Part shown: positions 6,428 to 7,912 of the stretch, piece after piece
How positions within the stretch are numbered: the first letter of the stretch is position 1
Layout: the number at the start of each line of letters is the position of its first letter
Assembly: GCA_050014815.1 (NCBI GenBank)
Contig: JBEKCP010000308.1
Location: forward strand, 1-7,912
Direction of reading: 5' to 3'
Length of the DNA stretch: 7,912 nt
DNA from: JBEKCP01 sp050014815
GTDB lineage: Bacteria > Planctomycetota > Planctomycetia > Pirellulales > Thermoguttaceae
The notes under the pieces: model-generated
What the model was told of the DNA's origin: nothing
Database searches by the model: none
Seen by the model: only the letters and a program-made list of their open reading frames with translations
Translations under genes and position numbers: made by a program

Positions 6428-6642
6428 TGCTGCTCTGCCATCGACAGGCGACCGAGCACTTCTTGGGTGGTGAATCGCGGCTCTTCGGAACGAAGGCGTC
6501 GTTGGGCCAGGGCAACGTCGTCGGTCGTAAACCCGTGCATCATATAGCCCAGTATTCGTCCCTCGCGGTTGCGAATTTCGACAACGTCGGCGCCCTGAGC
6601 AATAGCCCGCGCCTGTTCGTCATCGACGACGATCCTTATCAT
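6424..6642 (-). CDS. Antitoxin partner of the RelE/ParE-type toxin
   Basis: The protein has 72 residues from the ATG at 6642. GGGGA lies 7 bases before it. In-frame GTG codons upstream (for example at 6660) and an ATG at 6717 are possible, but the latter would lie on the promoter's -35 hexamer. The N-terminus (MIRIVVDDEQARAI) is followed by VVEIRNREGRILGYM (20-34), a beta-hairpin style seen in a widespread planctomycete antitoxin family, and by an acidic, helical C-terminus (DDVALAQRRL, TTQEVLGRLSMAEQQ) that would wrap the toxin. It is encoded before the toxin with a 4-base overlap. It should neutralise the toxin and probably repress the operon. I cannot name a specific antitoxin family. Confidence 0.75.
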   Translation of the reverse strand: MIRIVVDDEQARAIAQGADVVEIRNREGRILGYMMHGFTTDDVALAQRRLRSEEPRFTTQEVLGRLSMAEQQ

Positions 6643-6688
6643 AGCCACATCCCCATTCACCCTATGATTCTCTCTGCAACTGTGAGGA

Positions 6689-6717
6689 ATTGTACCCTCC
6701 AAACGCCGGCAACACAA
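6689..6717 (-). promoter_or_regulatory. Promoter of the antitoxin-toxin operon
   Basis: TTGTGT (6717-6712), a 17-base spacer and TACAAT (6694-6689) form a fair sigma70 promoter about 47 bases before the antitoxin ATG. GAGG and CCTC flank the -10 symmetrically (GAGG-N8-CCTC), a weak candidate for an autorepression operator. Confidence 0.5.
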
Positions 6718-6756
6718 GCGGTTTCCATCGGGCAGGGCGGAAGGGATCGGGGATTA

Positions 6757-6849
6757 GAGGAAGGCGGAGTTTTGAGATCTCGGACCTGAGATCTGCACTC
6801 CCCGCTTACCCCTTCCAGTGGATTGGTTTCTGAACACCTCCCGCCTTCC
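6757..6849. repeat. Nested inverted repeats
   Basis: The inner hairpin is perfect: AGATCTC (6775-6781), loop GGACCT, GAGATCT (6788-6794). The outer pair is GGAAGGCGGAG (6759-6769) against CTCCCGCCTTCC (6838-6849), complementary except for one bulged base; the left arm can also partly pair with ACTCCCCGCTT next to the inner stem. AGATCT-type simple repeats are common in planctomycete intergenic DNA. It could be a miniature mobile element remnant or a structured RNA; nothing decides between these. Confidence 0.5.
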
Positions 6850-7173
6850 CCACATTTGAAAAAACATCCACACGATTTGTGAAAACTTGCTACTAAAAAG
6901 TGCTTGCGTGATTTGTAGATATCGAACATACGTGATTGTCAAGGGTCAGGACGACTCTGCCGGTAACTCAAAAATCGTAAGGGCTGTTCGGGTCCCCGTT
7001 GCATACCGCCGTGGAGGCACTCGATGCTACGTCCAGGGGGTGTCAAGAGAGTGAAAGGCAAGCTGGTGCCCAAGCACGGCTGCCGTGTAAACCACTTGCG
7101 CCATTCGGGGGGGTGGGGTCTCGTCGTGTAGCGAAATATTCCGAAAAATCCGGTTTTGACGCGTACCAAACGC

Positions 7174-7201
7174 TTGACGAATCGGCGAGAACGATTATGC
7201 T
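7174..7201 (+). promoter_or_regulatory. Candidate promoter of the beta-strand-repeat protein gene
   Basis: TTGACG (7174-7179), 16 bases, TATGCT (7196-7201). The -35 matches consensus at five of six positions and the -10 at four. A second TTGACG lies 18 bases upstream (7156-7161). Transcription from here would leave a leader of about 220 bases before the ATG at 7427. Confidence 0.4.
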
Positions 7202-7385
7202 GGAAGATGGTGTGGAGGGCGGCGCGAGCAGCCTATCGGTGGTGCATTCCGGTTCCGTCGTGCCTTTTTCGCTGTCTTCTATCCGAGCCTCTATGTCGTA
7301 TCGGGTCGTCTTGGGTCCTTCGTCGCAAGCCTGTAACCGCGTGCCGGGCCTTGCCGCTGGGAAGAACTAATTTATTTATCGTCTA

Positions 7386-7402
7386 TCGCGACAGGGTCGC
7401 GA
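7386..7402 (+). promoter_or_regulatory. Hairpin just before the ribosome binding site
   Basis: TCGCGAC-AGG-GTCGCGA is a perfect 7-bp stem with a 3-base loop, ending 11 bases before GGGAGAG (7414-7420). It could protect the mRNA 5' region or influence translation of the gene at 7427. A regulator binding the palindrome in DNA is also possible. Confidence 0.45.
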
Positions 7403-7426
7403 GGTAATGAAAAGGGAGAGTTGGTC

Positions 7427-7912
7427 ATGTTGAAGCTTCACAAGGCATGGTTGGGACTGCTCATCCTCGCACTGGCCGCCACACCCGCATTGGCCGGCCC
7501 GCTCTATTGGGATCCCCTTGGCTCCGGCGGCACCGGGAGCGACACCCTGATCGGCAACCCGTTTACTTGGAGTAGTTCGACGTGGTCGGACGGGACGAAT
7601 CCAGGCCAGGCATGGGCCGACACGTCCGATGCCTATTTCGGCAACGGAGGAGGCCTGGCCAGTCCCGCCACGATTAACCTGACCGGTACGGTCACCGCCA
7701 ACACGCTGAACTTCGGCACCACGACCACCAGCGGGTACATCATCACGGCAGGTTCCGGCCAGGGCCTGGCGATCACCAGCGGCATCAACTTGGGCGCCGG
7801 CGCCCAGAACACGGTGATCGGCGGCGTGGACGGCAACCTGGGCATCACGCTCGCCGGCGTCAACACCTGGACCAACAACTCCGCCGGCGGCTCGCTCACC
7901 GTCTATTCCGGC
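7427..7912 (+). CDS. Secreted autotransporter-type beta-strand-repeat protein (3' end outside window)
   Basis: The frame is open from the ATG at 7427 to the right edge (162 codons). GGGAGAG at 7414-7420 fixes the start. Residues 1-23 are a signal peptide ending ALA. What follows is rich in Gly, Thr, Asn and Ser and has the opening typical of large planctomycete and verrucomicrobial surface proteins with PATR-type beta-strand repeats: YWDP (27-30), TWSSSTWSDG (47-56), DTSDAYFGNGGG (65-76), a strand TINLTGTVTANTLNF (82-96), then GYIITAGSG and TLAGVNTWTN (141-150). It probably forms a long beta-helix outside the cytoplasm, and such proteins often end in a PEP-CTERM or similar sorting signal, which cannot be checked here. 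Ligand and role are unknown. No partner gene is visible in the window. Confidence 0.85.
   Translation, partial: MLKLHKAWLGLLILALAATPALAGPLYWDPLGSGGTGSDTLIGNPFTWSSSTWSDGTNPGQAWADTSDAYFGNGGGLASPATINLTGTVTANTLNFGTTTTSGYIITAGSGQGLAITSGINLGAGAQNTVIGGVDGNLGITLAGVNTWTNNSAGGSLTVYSG

Larger units (their letters stand above)
6643..7426. other. Long stretch without a supported gene
   Basis: Apart from the operon promoter, the nested repeats and the elements before the last gene, this stretch shows no protein-like frame, tRNA or rRNA. An AT-rich part (6853-6945) holds three related words: CACGATTTGT (6871), CGTGATTTGT (6907) and CGTGATTGT (6931). A small hairpin CACGG-CTG-CCGTG lies at 7075-7087. Short open frames here have no signal peptide, motif or convincing ribosome binding site. 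Confidence 0.6.

Noticed and set aside
6657..6942. Short minus-strand frames upstream of the antitoxin-toxin promoter
   Set aside because: They run through the inverted repeats and the promoter and show no motif or convincing ribosome binding site.
6939..7169. Minus-strand frame of 76 codons, and plus-strand frames at 6999-7407
   Set aside because: No domain, signal peptide or ribosome binding site; the composition fits noncoding DNA.

Overview
The window looks like chromosomal DNA of a high-GC bacterium, most likely a member of the Planctomycetota. The reasons are the mix of long secreted proteins (a PQQ-like propeller, a heparinase/alginate-lyase-like protein and an autotransporter-type beta-strand-repeat protein), a divergent uroporphyrinogen-decarboxylase-like protein, a relic of an XylR-type regulator, and intergenic DNA with the short simple repeats common in that phylum. 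This placement is an inference from protein style, not from a marker gene.

Left part (1-4251, minus strand). Two large genes for exported proteins lie head to tail and are probably co-transcribed from a promoter near 4490. The first is a 666-residue PQQ-like beta-propeller protein (4251-2251). After a 198-bp gap with a GC-rich hairpin comes a heparinase/alginate-lyase-like protein (from 2052, running off the left edge after 684 codons). Both carry a similar beta-rich module just behind the signal peptide, so they probably work in the same extracytoplasmic process, plausibly polysaccharide binding or breakdown.

Middle part (4252-6172). A divergent intergenic region holds two adjacent perfect hairpins and an AT-rich promoter-like patch. 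An orphan Tat signal peptide (4617-4754) stops shortly after its hydrophobic core, beside the palindrome GGGGACAGTCCCC. An intact URO-D-superfamily gene (4787-5839) follows and ends inside a four-copy 8-bp tandem repeat. Directly behind it lies a 56-codon relic of an XylR/AraC-type regulator, cut off where its DNA-binding domain should begin, and then a polypurine/polypyrimidine repeat. This stretch reads like a scar of gene loss around one surviving gene.

Right part (6173-7912). A compact antitoxin-toxin operon on the minus strand (6642-6173, ATGA overlap, recognisable promoter) is followed by about 780 bp of DNA without a supported gene. That stretch holds nested inverted repeats and a promoter candidate. 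The final gene (from 7427, plus strand, open at the right edge) encodes a secreted beta-strand-repeat protein with a hairpin just before its ribosome binding site.

I do not see a clear new multi-gene system. The best leads are the shared N-terminal module of the two large exported proteins and the two truncated gene relics that end at related GGGGACAG-containing sequences.
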